64,000 bases of DNA from Bacteroidales bacterium UBA5072 (GCA_002415855.1 DIAS01000011.1:41113-105112); one strand, 5' to 3'; positions 8,561 to 17,659 are shown, numbered from the stretch's first letter. Notes: generated from the letters alone by a model not told the origin. Program-made: numbers and translations.

Positions 8561-8600
8561 ATATTATATAATTGTCTTATATATTGCAAATATATAATAT
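8561..8600. promoter_or_regulatory. Inverted repeat, likely PadR operator
   Basis: ATATTATATA (8561-8570) and TATATAATAT (8591-8600) are perfect 10-bp inverted copies separated by 20 bp, ending 7 bp before the padR ATG. The distal arm overlaps the predicted -7 element. The region is very A/T rich, so some palindromy could be chance. Confidence 0.55.
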
Positions 8601-8619
8601 AACGAATAACAAATGCAAA
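8587..8619 (-). promoter_or_regulatory. Bacteroidota-type promoter for the padR operon
   Basis: On the minus strand TTTG (8616-8619) is followed after 21 bp by TATATTTG (8587-8594), matching the -33 TTTG / -7 TANNTTTG consensus exactly. The padR ATG lies 33 bp downstream. Confidence 0.6.
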
Positions 8620-8700
8620 TATTTTACAAACTTTTTTTATAAACTTTTATGGTATTTGACTTTCGGGGAGATAAGCACACCTACCGGCTGCACGGAAGCT

Positions 8701-9294
8701 TCATTTCAGTCTGTAAGCAACCCCGAATCCGGCAATGATTTCCTGTATCGATGCTGCTGTGGAATCGGGGAATTTTTGTCTGGAGGAAATATATCCCCCT
8801 TCCATAAAAAGGCATAACCACTTAATCACATCATACCTGACGGTAAGACGAAAGTCAATTCCAAAACCACCTCCAAAGTCATTCTGTCCTGACATGCTAT
8901 CAATAACACGGGTAGTTCCGATGTAACCGATTCTGAATTTGGAATCGATTCTTATTTTTTCAAAAACAGGCATTGAAAGCATAGGGCCTCCTGTTATGGC
9001 CATAATTTGCCACCAATCCTCAGTGCCGGATCTATCCACATCATTTTCGCCGTAAAAGATAGCTGCGGTTATCCCGAAGTGCCTTTTAAACAGGTATCCG
9101 AAATTGACCCAGCTGGTGGAATATCCCCTTTGGGCAAACTGCGCATTTTCACTGCTCAGTGATTTGCTGCCGAAATCACCTACAGGATAGGCAGGACCGG
9201 CACTGATACCGATGTAACCCCGCCTTTCAGACAACTGTGCTGATGTGCTGATAACGCTGAGACATACGATTAAAATAAGCAGACAGGTTTTCAT
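8701..9294 (-). CDS. Porin-family outer-membrane beta-barrel protein
   Basis: 197 aa with a clear signal peptide (MKTCLLILIVCLSVISTSAQ, cleavage after A19). The mature chain starts GYIGISAGPAYPVGDFGSKS, a typical beginning of small Bacteroidota barrels, and shows repeated amphipathic strands (FGIDFRLTVRYDVIKWLCLFMEGGYI) ending IIAGFGVAYRLK with a terminal basic residue. No catalytic motif. The role, structural or adhesive, is unknown. It lies between the PadR operon and the ThrE-like pair, with its own intergenic spaces. Confidence 0.75.
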   Translation of the reverse strand: MKTCLLILIVCLSVISTSAQLSERRGYIGISAGPAYPVGDFGSKSLSSENAQFAQRGYSTSWVNFGYLFKRHFGITAAIFYGENDVDRSGTEDWWQIMAITGGPMLSMPVFEKIRIDSKFRIGYIGTTRVIDSMSGQNDFGGGFGIDFRLTVRYDVIKWLCLFMEGGYISSRQKFPDSTAASIQEIIAGFGVAYRLK

Positions 9295-9337
9295 GGTAAT
9301 GGATCACGCTAGATTATTAATCCGGAAACACGCAAAT

Positions 9338-9850
9338 CTATTTGCCATCCACAGCTTTACCCTTTCTTTTCCCTATGACAATGTCTTTGCTGGAACTTTT
9401 GCGGGTAACCAGCATGGGGACTGCCACACCAACAGCCAATGACATCAGGATGAAGAGAACTTTCAGACCATTGCTCACGGTTTCTGACAGAACCTGCGAA
9501 TAGATATCACCTGCAGGATTGCCCGACAGGTGCAACAGGCCTAAAACCATCTGATAGGCCAGGACACCCGGCACCATGGGTATTACCGCCGGGATGGCAA
9601 AAACCAGGGGCGGGGCGTGCTTGTTGTGAGAGGCCGGTATACTCAATATCCCGATCAGCGATGCCCCGCCAAGCGAAGATAAAACGATGCTCGCACCCAG
9701 GTGAACCAGGAACAATTTGGTCAATCCGCCCAAAGCAGCCAGAACAAAGATCATAACAAGGGTCCGTTGGGGTACATTGAATAATATGGCAAATCCTATG
9801 GCCGCAAGTCCAAACCATATCCCGTTTTCCAGAAATGCAAATCCATCCAT
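9338..9850 (-). CDS. Threonine/serine exporter ThrE, C-terminal half (YjjB-like, DUF3815)
   Basis: 170 aa with about five helices. The family hallmark FAIPAVIPMVPGVLAY is present near residues 85-100. It corresponds to the second half of ThrE in actinobacteria and to E. coli YjjB, which works with YjjP. The start is 2 bp after the stop of the YjjP-like gene, so both halves are made together and should form one inner-membrane exporter. The substrate may be threonine/serine or a dicarboxylate such as succinate (reported for YjjPB); the sequence does not decide. Confidence 0.9.
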   Translation of the reverse strand: MDGFAFLENGIWFGLAAIGFAILFNVPQRTLVMIFVLAALGGLTKLFLVHLGASIVLSSLGGASLIGILSIPASHNKHAPPLVFAIPAVIPMVPGVLAYQMVLGLLHLSGNPAGDIYSQVLSETVSNGLKVLFILMSLAVGVAVPMLVTRKSSSKDIVIGKRKGKAVDGK

Positions 9851-9852
9851 GG

Positions 9853-10623
9853 CTAAAATCTGTAAATGATCATGGACCCCAGCAATCCCAGAGCAATGGC
9901 AAAGGCAATCATCAAACCGTTTATCCCACGCACGATCCCGTTCAGTATATTATCATCGATAAGGTCCGAAAAGGAATTGATAAGGGGTACTCCGGGTATC
10001 AGAAACAAAACCGAAGCGGTAAAGGCATGCTCCATGGAGGTTCCCACACCGAGCTTCCTGAACAGACCTGAAATCAGAGAAGCAGCAAAAGATGCAAAGA
10101 ATACACAGAGATAGGGGTTAAAATTCATTTTCACCGCTTCCTGTCGTACAAACAATCCGATAAAAGTTGCCAGAAAAGTAACCGCCATTTCCAGAGCGTC
10201 ACCGCCGAAAAGCCGGCAAAACGACGCTCCTGCCAGGCTAACCAGCGACAGTACCAGTATCCTCGGGTACCGGGGAAGTGAGGTCAACCGGTTCAGTTCA
10301 GCCCGCACCTGCCCGGAAGTCCATTTCTCATCCACTACGCGCCAGCTCATGCGGCTGATCCCTGAAACGACCTTAAAGTTGATTCCATGCGGCGATGTGC
10401 GCTTCAGACTGTTATAAAAATATTGTTCGTGCTTATCGGTAATGGCCAGTGTAATAGCCCTGTTGGTGATCAGCATGTCGGCATGATAGCCAAATGCCTC
10501 CGAAATGCGGTGCACTGTGTCACGCACCCGTCTTGTGGTAGCACCTGAACTCATCAACAACGATCCGACTTCCAGCAGCAAAGAACCCTTTTCTTTAATT
10601 TCCAGGCTTTCTGGTGTATCCAT
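9853..10623 (-). CDS. Threonine/serine exporter ThrE, N-terminal half (YjjP-like, DUF1212)
   Basis: 256 aa. The N-terminal ~115 residues are soluble, with the typical opening LLLEVGSLLMSSGATTRRVRDT and the ITNRAITLAI segment; about five helices follow and include VLFLIPGVPLINSFSDLID, the family's most conserved membrane motif. This matches DUF1212 of ThrE. First gene of the two-gene exporter unit; the C-terminal half follows after 2 bp. In actinobacteria the two halves are fused in one protein of about 490 aa, while the split form is common elsewhere, so the separation is not a frameshift. Confidence 0.92.
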   Translation of the reverse strand: MDTPESLEIKEKGSLLLEVGSLLMSSGATTRRVRDTVHRISEAFGYHADMLITNRAITLAITDKHEQYFYNSLKRTSPHGINFKVVSGISRMSWRVVDEKWTSGQVRAELNRLTSLPRYPRILVLSLVSLAGASFCRLFGGDALEMAVTFLATFIGLFVRQEAVKMNFNPYLCVFFASFAASLISGLFRKLGVGTSMEHAFTASVLFLIPGVPLINSFSDLIDDNILNGIVRGINGLMIAFAIALGLLGSMIIYRF

Positions 10624-10662
10624 GATCCGGTTTTGTTTCCATAAAAATAAGCAATTGATGGA

Positions 10663-11802
10663 TTAATAGCAAAATTCCGTACTGGTTACCACGCACTTCG
10701 TATCGCTGTGCATGGAAATACCTGGATAAACCGGATACCATGAGCCCCCGGTATTGTTGCAGATAACCGACTGATCAATGCGGATGTCGCCCGAATGATC
10801 GTTGGTCACAAAGAAGATGGCCGAGCCATGGGCATTTACCTTGTTCTTTTCAATGAGCGTTCCCAGGATTGTCAATGTCATTGTATTCCCGTCGTTATAA
10901 ATTGCCCCGCCGCTTCCCCCGCCGGGAGTACCGGCCTGTGCCGGATTGGCACCGTTGCCGATGGCGCGGTTATAGGAAAAAAGGCAATTGATGATGGTCC
11001 ATGAAACGCCGATGCTGCTTATCCCCCCTCCGTTTGATCCGAAATTGCCGTACCCTTCGGCACCTCCAAAGGTGCTGTTGACCAGGTACACCGGCAGGTT
11101 ATTGAACTGGCTGAAGACCCGTATGGCGGCACCCCCGACATCCGGGCCCAGGCTGTCACAGGTATTGTTGAAGAATCGGCAATTGACCGCTTTGAAACGC
11201 CCTCCCCTTACCCAAATGGCTCCTCCGCCGTCGTACTCTTCCTCCCCCCTTGAATTCCCGTCGGCAAAAGTTATGTTCTGCACTGTGAGCCGGGGATGAT
11301 CCTGGTTCTGACAGTGCGATGTGGTCCAGTGCTGATCCGGATCACAGGTATTCATATACAGTATGCGCGTTTTACCACCACCGCTGAGGGTTATCAGCCC
11401 GTTTCCATCAATGACGATATCAGGGATCGCATCGTTGAATACCTTCGCCGGACGGTCGAGCGTGATGGTTACCGGATCGGGGCCGCAATTGAAGGTGATC
11501 TTTCCGCCTTGGGCGACAGCCTCAATGAATGCCTGGCAGTTACAGCTTTCCGGTGTTCCATTACCGATGATATGATCGGGACTGGAAACGTCCTCCGGCC
11601 CTGCTTCTGAAGGAACCGGATAATTGCCGCCGGGATTGCCGGCAGGCGGCCCGTCCTCAGGATGGGCCAGGGGATTGTGAAACTCCGCAGCAGGAGCAGA
11701 ACAGTCCTTTTCACAACTCACAAAGACCGCCATCATTGCAAAATATAATAAACAGCCTGTGCGCTGAACAGCAGGGTTTCTGATTTTCCGTTTGTGCATC
11801 AT
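10663..11802 (-). CDS. Lipoprotein with right-handed parallel beta-helix
   Basis: 379 aa. A lipobox (FVSC, Cys near residue 30) follows a hydrophobic stretch, so the protein should be lipid anchored. A proline/glycine-rich linker (about 35-85) precedes repeated strands such as IVIDGNGLITLSGG, RLTVQNITFADGN, FKAVNCRFFNNTC and WTIINCLFSYNRAIG. This is the turn spacing of right-handed beta-helix or choice-of-anchor adhesin and polysaccharide-binding folds. Paired Cys residues suggest disulphides. No lyase catalytic triad is recognisable, so a binding or surface role is as likely as carbohydrate cleavage. Base composition looks more G/C rich than in its neighbours. Confidence 0.75.
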   Translation of the reverse strand: MMHKRKIRNPAVQRTGCLLYFAMMAVFVSCEKDCSAPAAEFHNPLAHPEDGPPAGNPGGNYPVPSEAGPEDVSSPDHIIGNGTPESCNCQAFIEAVAQGGKITFNCGPDPVTITLDRPAKVFNDAIPDIVIDGNGLITLSGGGKTRILYMNTCDPDQHWTTSHCQNQDHPRLTVQNITFADGNSRGEEEYDGGGAIWVRGGRFKAVNCRFFNNTCDSLGPDVGGAAIRVFSQFNNLPVYLVNSTFGGAEGYGNFGSNGGGISSIGVSWTIINCLFSYNRAIGNGANPAQAGTPGGGSGGAIYNDGNTMTLTILGTLIEKNKVNAHGSAIFFVTNDHSGDIRIDQSVICNNTGGSWYPVYPGISMHSDTKCVVTSTEFCY

Positions 11803-12048
11803 GGTGATTGCTGAAATGTTTACTTAACAAACGCACAAACCGTGAACAAATTATTCCTGATCATTTCCCTATTCATGGTTCCCTTTCCGGGACGACCGGC
11901 GATATCAATAACCTATCTGCCCGACAACGTTAAGATAGCGCATAAAAACACGACGGTTGATAATAACACTGATACCCTATCCGGATTTTTCAATTGAATC
12001 CAATGATCAAATAGCAGCAGCTCACGGGCGTCGTATCACTGGCAGAAA

Positions 12049-13110
12049 TCAAAAGTCCTTCTTACCAAATTTATAGGCCAGACCAAGTTCAATGTTTAAC
12101 GTACGCGCAGAACCGTCCCCTCCTTCCTGGTATTTAAGATTTGATAAAAAGTAGCCTGCTCCTGCTGACGCGAACCACCGTTTTGAATAATTAAATACCA
12201 GCGATCCATTGACATGCATTGCGAAACCCTCACCGTTTAATATAAATTCCTCACCCTCCAGCAAAGTTGTACCTGCATAGCCAATACCGGGTGCGAGATC
12301 GAAGCGTATCTTTCTTGAAACAGGAAGTGAAATAACCGGGCTTACCAGCACAGCGGTGACATCCCAGGAGGAAGTATTATCACTGTTGTTTACGCCAAAT
12401 GAATTGTTGAAGAAAGATAAATTTACCCCTATTATTTTAGTCAAACGGTATCCGGCGTTGATTTTCAGGCCTAATCCCGACATGACCATGCCTGCATAAC
12501 CCTCGTCAGGCAAATCGGAAGCGAATTCATCCTGGGCAAATGACATTCCCACACATGCTCCGGCACTCCATCGGTGCTCAAACCGGTGTTTGACTGCAGC
12601 TTTTTCTTGCTGGAAAGAATAATCCTGCAGGTTGCCCCGATATTTATTCAGATTATCATAGTTATGCTTAATGGGAATCCTGTCTTTTACTGATCCTGCC
12701 AAAATTCCAATTCCGGCCCCCAATAAACCAAAGCCCAGTCCTGCAGCCGAAGAAACAGGTATGGTCAGAAAATCCAATCCTCCGGGTATTGAATTGGCAA
12801 TGACAACACCCCCGACAGTACCGATGGTCAAACCGAAAATTGTTCCCCGGATGATGCTTTTTGACCTGCGGATCTTCAGCATTTCGATGGTGCTGATGTT
12901 GTAGGCTCTCAGGACGGTATCCCCTGCTGATCCTGCCAGAATTATTGAAGAATCACCGACTGCAAACAACATCCCTTTGGGAATATCAGGAGTGTTATGC
13001 AGTTTGACCCAGACTTCAAATGCTTTCGGTTTTTTATTCCTTGATTCTTGTGCAGTGGCAGAATAAAAACATAACAAACAGAACAGGAGTATGCGAATTC
13101 GTCCAATCAT
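12049..13110 (-). CDS. Outer-membrane beta-barrel protein with glycine-zipper segment
   Basis: 353 aa from the ATG at 13110 (MIGRIRILLFCLL, signal peptide ending near TAQ); the frame opens 13 codons earlier but without a signal sequence at the N terminus. Residues ~25-90 hold a small beta domain (FEVWVKLHNTPDIPKGMLFAV). A glycine-rich hydrophobic stretch (GTIFGLTIGTVGGVVIA and LGFGLLGAGIGILAG) follows, then a barrel ending LNIELGLAYKFGKKDF. The zipper plus barrel suggests an envelope protein. No enzymatic motif. Monocistronic, divergent from pcrA. Confidence 0.7.
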   Translation of the reverse strand: MIGRIRILLFCLLCFYSATAQESRNKKPKAFEVWVKLHNTPDIPKGMLFAVGDSSIILAGSAGDTVLRAYNISTIEMLKIRRSKSIIRGTIFGLTIGTVGGVVIANSIPGGLDFLTIPVSSAAGLGFGLLGAGIGILAGSVKDRIPIKHNYDNLNKYRGNLQDYSFQQEKAAVKHRFEHRWSAGACVGMSFAQDEFASDLPDEGYAGMVMSGLGLKINAGYRLTKIIGVNLSFFNNSFGVNNSDNTSSWDVTAVLVSPVISLPVSRKIRFDLAPGIGYAGTTLLEGEEFILNGEGFAMHVNGSLVFNYSKRWFASAGAGYFLSNLKYQEGGDGSARTLNIELGLAYKFGKKDF

Positions 13111-13309
13111 TTTTATGGCAGTTAATGCAACGGAAGGTCCAGTACTCAATATTCAGAATGGTTTTAATATCCAATTTACTGCAATTTTAAATAAAAAACA
13201 ATATCGGTCCCACATGTCCATCGTCCCTTTCTTAATGTTCATTACTTCCTTAAAAAAACATTTTCCATTATCTCCCTTACTGGATATCTTATGCTAATTT
13301 TGCTGCCCT

Positions 13310-15622
13310 ATGGAGAATTATCTGAAAGAGCTCAACAGTGCGCAATACGAGGCAGTAGTGAATACTGCGGGACCTGCTCTGGTGATTGCCGGTGCCGGTT
13401 CGGGTAAAACCCGTGTGCTTACGTACCGTGTCGCTCATTTGCTCAACCAGGGCGTGAATCCCGGGCAGATTATCTGCCTGACGTTCACCAATAAGGCAGC
13501 CCGGGAGATGAAAGAGCGTATTGCCCAGCTGGTAGGAGAAGAACTGGCCAAGCATCTCTGGATGGGTACTTTTCACAGTATTTTCGCACGTATTCTTCGC
13601 AACGAATCACAGTTTCTTGGCTATCCTTCGAGCTATACCATTTATGACACCCTCGATTCCAAGAGCCTCCTGAAATCGATCATCCGTGAGTTGAACCTCG
13701 ATGACCAGCGCTACAAACCCGGTGAGGTGCTGGGTCGTATTTCATGGGCCAAGAACAACCTCATCACCCCGCAGGCCTATAAAAACCATTCCGAGATCAG
13801 CACCCATGATAACATTGCCCGCCGGCCTCAGCTGGGTGAGATTTACCAGACTTACTGTATCCGTTGCAAGAAATCGGGTGCCATGGATTTTGACGACCTC
13901 CTAATGAATACCAACATACTGTTTCGGGATTTTCCGCAGGTACTTGCCAAATATCAGGAACGTTTCCACTACATGCTGGTGGATGAGTACCAGGATACCA
14001 ACCACTCGCAATACCTGATCGTGCATAAGCTGGCAGCTTTGCATCACAATGTCTGCGTGGTGGGTGATGATGCGCAGAGCATTTATTCTTTCCGTGGTGC
14101 GCGGATCGAAAATATCCTGAACTTTCGCAAAGACTACCCCGACCATCAGTTGTTCAAGCTCGAACAAAACTACCGCTCCACAAGGACTATTGTTGATGCA
14201 GCCAACAGCCTGATCGCGAAGAATAACGGTCAGATTAAAAAGAACGTGTGGTCCGAAAATGAAGCCGGTCAAAAGATCCGCGTCGTTAAATGCCTCACCG
14301 ATATCGAGGAGGGTTTCTTTGTATCGAATAACATCCTCGATTGTTCTCTCACCGAGCAGCAGCTTTACAGCGATTTTGCCATCCTTTACCGTACCAACGC
14401 CCAATCGAGGATCTTTGAGGAAGCCCTGCGAAAGCGTAACATTCCTTACCGCGTTTACGGCGGTATTTCTTTTTACCAGCGCAAAGAGATCAAGGACATG
14501 CTGGCTTATCTGCGCCTTTCCATTAACCATAGTGATGATGAGGCCCTGAAAAGGATCATCAATTACCCGGCCAGGGGAATCGGCGACGTTACCCTTGAAA
14601 AATTGGAAGAATATGCCTCACGTACCGATAAAAGCCTGATGCAGGCTATTGTGGATGCAGGATCAGCGGAAACGGAACTGAACAAGGGTACCCTCACCAA
14701 ACTCCATAACTTTTATGATATGATTGCCGGTTTTTCCGACAAGGTTAAAGAACTGAATGCTTTTGAAGCGGCACAGCATATCGCCATCACCTCGGGCGTG
14801 CGTAAGGATCTATACAGTGGGAACACCCCCGAGGAACGTAGCAGGTATGAAAATCTGGAAGAGTTACTGAACGGTATCAAGGATTTTACCGAGACGGCTA
14901 TCGATGAAAACCGGGCATCTTCCATGGCGGATTACCTCGAAAATGTGGCACTGATCACTGACCTTGACAATCAAAAGCCGGATGACCGCAATACGGTGAC
15001 CATCATGACCATGCACTCGGCCAAGGGGTTGGAATTCAATAATGTATACATTGCAGGTGTTGAAGAGGAACTTTTTCCATCGAAAATGTCATTTGAATCA
15101 CCCGAAGAAATGGAGGAGGAGCGCCGGCTCTTTTATGTGGCTATTACCCGTGCCAGGAAGAGGGTTTTTATCAGTTACGCCCAAACCCGTTACCGCTGGG
15201 GTACACCCACCAGTTGCCAACCCAGCCGATTTCTGCGCGATATCGATCCGAAATACATGGATATGCCTGTTGAGCAGCCTTCACGATCCAGAAAACAGCA
15301 GGAGGAGGAAGATGATTTCTGGGATGATAAGTATTACCCGGGAAGCAGCGCCGGCAAGACCCCGCTGACTAAGCCCGGCATTCTGGTCCCCAAAAAACCT
15401 GCACCGCTATTAAGGCAGCCGGCTGCAGATTTCAAACCCGAAAACCCTGACCTGATCCAGAGCGGTATGCGGGTGGAACATGCTACATTTGGCATCGGCA
15501 AGGTCATCCATATTGAAGGAGTTTCTCCAAACCGGAAGGCCACGGTTTTTTTCCAGGAGCTCGGCGAGGAGAAGCAATTGTTGCTCAAATTTGCCAAATT
15601 AAGGATGGTGACTGGTGACTGA
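13310..15622 (+). CDS. pcrA: UvrD/PcrA-type superfamily 1 DNA helicase
   Basis: 770 aa. Walker A is AGAGSGKT at 27-34, preceded by the Q-motif LNSAQYEAV; Walker B is VDEYQDTN, with GDDAQSIYSFRGA (motif III), LEQNYRS (IV), TMHSAKGLEF (V) and VAITRARKR (VI) in the correct order. This is a 3'-5' helicase for nucleotide excision repair, replication restart and removal of RecA filaments. The last ~60 residues form a Tudor-like beta domain (VEHATFGIGKVIHIEG) as in PcrA, which contacts RNA polymerase. The gene ends inside a short GGTGACT duplication that forms its last codons. DUF4290 and murA follow. Confidence 0.95.
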   Translation: MENYLKELNSAQYEAVVNTAGPALVIAGAGSGKTRVLTYRVAHLLNQGVNPGQIICLTFTNKAAREMKERIAQLVGEELAKHLWMGTFHSIFARILRNESQFLGYPSSYTIYDTLDSKSLLKSIIRELNLDDQRYKPGEVLGRISWAKNNLITPQAYKNHSEISTHDNIARRPQLGEIYQTYCIRCKKSGAMDFDDLLMNTNILFRDFPQVLAKYQERFHYMLVDEYQDTNHSQYLIVHKLAALHHNVCVVGDDAQSIYSFRGARIENILNFRKDYPDHQLFKLEQNYRSTRTIVDAANSLIAKNNGQIKKNVWSENEAGQKIRVVKCLTDIEEGFFVSNNILDCSLTEQQLYSDFAILYRTNAQSRIFEEALRKRNIPYRVYGGISFYQRKEIKDMLAYLRLSINHSDDEALKRIINYPARGIGDVTLEKLEEYASRTDKSLMQAIVDAGSAETELNKGTLTKLHNFYDMIAGFSDKVKELNAFEAAQHIAITSGVRKDLYSGNTPEERSRYENLEELLNGIKDFTETAIDENRASSMADYLENVALITDLDNQKPDDRNTVTIMTMHSAKGLEFNNVYIAGVEEELFPSKMSFESPEEMEEERRLFYVAITRARKRVFISYAQTRYRWGTPTSCQPSRFLRDIDPKYMDMPVEQPSRSRKQQEEEDDFWDDKYYPGSSAGKTPLTKPGILVPKKPAPLLRQPAADFKPENPDLIQSGMRVEHATFGIGKVIHIEGVSPNRKATVFFQELGEEKQLLLKFAKLRMVTGD
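15607..15620. repeat. GGTGACT heptamer duplication at the pcrA stop
   Basis: Two perfect GGTGACT units encode the end of PcrA (MVTGD); the TGA stop begins at the last base of the second unit. Short, but similar in unit size to other arrays in the window. Confidence 0.5.
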
Positions 15623-15658
15623 GCACAACCCGCAACTTACAACATTCTTTACCATAAA

Positions 15659-15690
15659 CTTGACCATAACCTATTTTTCCTTTAGCTTTG
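15659..15690 (+). promoter_or_regulatory. Bacteroidota-type promoter before the DUF4290-murA-Ehr operon
   Basis: CTTG (15659-15662), 20-bp spacer, then TAGCTTTG (15683-15690), an exact match to the -7 TANNTTTG element and three of four bases of the -33 element. The DUF4290 ATG is 15 bp downstream. It would allow expression separate from pcrA. Confidence 0.5.
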
Positions 15691-15704
15691 TCAAAACTTT
15701 TTAT

Positions 15705-16331
15705 ATGGAATACGACTACAATACCAGCCGTCCCAAGCTGATCCTCCCTGAATACGGCAGAAACATACAGAAAATGGTGGAATATATCCTTACCATTGAG
15801 GACCGCGAAGAGCGAAACCGGCTGGCCCAGGCTGTCATCATCATTATGGGCAACATGAATCCCCATTTGCGTGACATCAATGATTTCAAACACAAATTGT
15901 GGGACCACCTGGCCATTATGTCGGACTTCCAGCTCGATATCGAATATCCTTATGAAGTTCCACAACCGGAGGAATTTACCGAGAAGCCACGCCGTGTAAG
16001 TTATAACAACAGCGATATCCGTTACCGCCACTACGGCCGGATCGTGGAAAGTCTTATCCAGGAGGCCGTAAAACTTCCCGAAGGTGAAGACAAAGATACT
16101 CTTACCAAGCTGATTGCCAATCATATGAAAAAATCCTACCTGAACTGGAACCGTGATTCCGTTACTGACGAAATCATTTTCAGTGATTTGCATGAATTGT
16201 CGGGCAAAAGGCTCAGTGTTAAGGAAGGATTAAAACTGAGCGACCAGAAGGACTTCCAGAAAGGGAAGCAGCAACAGCAACAGCAGCGGAAGCGCATGCA
16301 AATGCAACAGCAAAGGAAAAAGCAGCAGTAA
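15705..16331 (+). CDS. DUF4290 domain protein
   Basis: 208 aa from the ATG at 15705 (MEYDYNTSRPKLILPEYGRN); the longer frame from 15615 starts inside pcrA and covers the promoter, so it is rejected. Residues 1-175 match the Bacteroidota-specific DUF4290 family, cytoplasmic and helical, with the conserved opening YNTxRxKLILPEYGR and the DFKHKLWDHLAIMSDF region. The function is unknown, but the gene regularly sits beside murA, as here (16-bp gap). The last ~25 residues are an unusual Gln/Lys/Arg-rich tail encoded by CAG/CAA repeats. Confidence 0.9.
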   Translation: MEYDYNTSRPKLILPEYGRNIQKMVEYILTIEDREERNRLAQAVIIIMGNMNPHLRDINDFKHKLWDHLAIMSDFQLDIEYPYEVPQPEEFTEKPRRVSYNNSDIRYRHYGRIVESLIQEAVKLPEGEDKDTLTKLIANHMKKSYLNWNRDSVTDEIIFSDLHELSGKRLSVKEGLKLSDQKDFQKGKQQQQQQRKRMQMQQQRKKQQ

Positions 16332-16347
16332 CAAATCCTCTGATTTC

Positions 16348-17655
16348 ATGGCATCCTTCAGGGTCAATGGCGGAAAACCACTAAGAGGCGAGATCGTTCC
16401 CCAAGGCGCAAAGAATGAGGCCCTTCAGGTTATCTGCGCAACGCTGCTGACACCTGACAAAGTCACCATCAGCAATATCCCCGATATTCTCGATGTGAAT
16501 AACCTGATTGATCTGGTCGGTTCCCTGGGTGCTGAAGTCACCCGTATATCGCGGAACTCATGCCGCTTTGCCGCCAGGGATATCAACATCGACTACCTGC
16601 TAACGGATGATTTCCGTAAAAGGAGCGCCAGTCTGCGGGGATCGCTGATGATCATGGGGCCCTTGCTGGCCAGGTTCGGCAAGGGGTATATCCCTCGTCC
16701 GGGCGGGGATAAGATTGGCCGCCGTCGTATGGATACCCACATCAATGGCCTGGTAAGCCTGGGCGCCAGTTTTGATTACGAATATACACAGGAGTTTTAT
16801 AAACTGCATGCGGATAAGCTCACCGGATGCAGCATGCTGCTCGAGGAAGCCTCTGTGACGGGAACGGCAAATATCATAATGGCCGCAGTGCTTGCCAGGG
16901 GAACTACCACCATTTACCATGCCGCCTGTGAACCTTATGTTCAGCAGCTCTGTCATATGCTGAACCGTATGGGAGCCAGGATAACAGGCATCGGTTCCAA
17001 CCTCCTCACCGTCGAAGGTGTGGATGCCCTCCATGGCTGCGATCACACCCTGCTGCCCGATATGATTGAAGTAGGTTCTTTCATCGGGCTGGCAGCTATG
17101 ACACGGTCAGAAATCACCATCAAAAACGTATCCTGGGAGAATCTGGGGATCATTCCGGTTGTCTTCCGGCGAATCGGCATTGAATTTGAGCGTCGTGGCG
17201 ATGATATCTATGTGCCCGGTAAGGAACATTACCAGGTTGAGACTTTCATCGACGGGTCTATCCTGACCATTGATGATGCCCCGTGGCCCGGGTTCACGCC
17301 CGACCTGATCAGCGTGGTATTGGTAGTGGCTACCCAGGCACGCGGCAATGTGCTGATTCACCAGAAAATGTTTGAAAGCAGGCTCTTTTTTGTTGATAAG
17401 CTGATTGAAATGGGAGCCCAAGTGATACTTTGTGATCCGCACCGGGCAACTGTCTACGGTCTCGACAATCAAATCAGGCTCAGACCTACCACCATGACCT
17501 CACCCGATATCCGCGCCGGGGTTGCATTGCTGATTGCCGCCCTTTCGGCTGACGGCACAAGCACCATCCATAACATCGACCAGATTGACAGGGGTTACGA
17601 ACGCATCGACAATCGCTTAAGGGCTCTGGGAGCACAAATTGAGCGGATTACATGA
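16348..17655 (+). CDS. murA: UDP-N-acetylglucosamine 1-carboxyvinyltransferase MurA
   Basis: 435 aa, normal length. It transfers enolpyruvate from phosphoenolpyruvate to UDP-GlcNAc, the first committed step of peptidoglycan synthesis, in the cytoplasm. The two-domain inside-out alpha/beta barrel starts with GGKPLRGEIVPQGAKNEALQ (Lys/Asn substrate residues). The active-site loop reads RPGGDKIGRRR: Asp121 stands where E. coli MurA has Cys115. Such Asp variants are active but escape alkylation by fosfomycin, so intrinsic resistance is predicted. The HyfB-like gene begins 4 bp after the stop, so peptidoglycan synthesis and the downstream complex are likely on one transcript. Confidence 0.97.
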   Translation: MASFRVNGGKPLRGEIVPQGAKNEALQVICATLLTPDKVTISNIPDILDVNNLIDLVGSLGAEVTRISRNSCRFAARDINIDYLLTDDFRKRSASLRGSLMIMGPLLARFGKGYIPRPGGDKIGRRRMDTHINGLVSLGASFDYEYTQEFYKLHADKLTGCSMLLEEASVTGTANIIMAAVLARGTTTIYHAACEPYVQQLCHMLNRMGARITGIGSNLLTVEGVDALHGCDHTLLPDMIEVGSFIGLAAMTRSEITIKNVSWENLGIIPVVFRRIGIEFERRGDDIYVPGKEHYQVETFIDGSILTIDDAPWPGFTPDLISVVLVVATQARGNVLIHQKMFESRLFFVDKLIEMGAQVILCDPHRATVYGLDNQIRLRPTTMTSPDIRAGVALLIAALSADGTSTIHNIDQIDRGYERIDNRLRALGAQIERIT

Positions 17656-17659
17656 TAAT

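Noticed and set aside
9333..9340. TAGATTTG as promoter of the barrel gene at 9294
   Set aside because: It matches the -7 element but overlaps the stop codon of the upstream gene and has no -33 TTTG at the expected distance.
9338..10623. Frameshifted single ThrE gene
   Set aside because: The two halves have separate starts and stops 2 bp apart and match the common split YjjP/YjjB form.
10663..11802. Pectate lyase assignment for the beta-helix protein
   Set aside because: No catalytic Arg/Lys/Asp pattern of pectate lyases could be identified; only the fold is supported.
13295..13302. TAATTTTG as pcrA promoter
   Set aside because: It lies only 7 bp before the ATG and no -33 element is present at 19-22 bp.
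15615..15704. N-terminal extension of DUF4290
   Set aside because: It begins inside pcrA, covers the predicted -7 element and has no homology-like content; ATG 15705 matches the family start.
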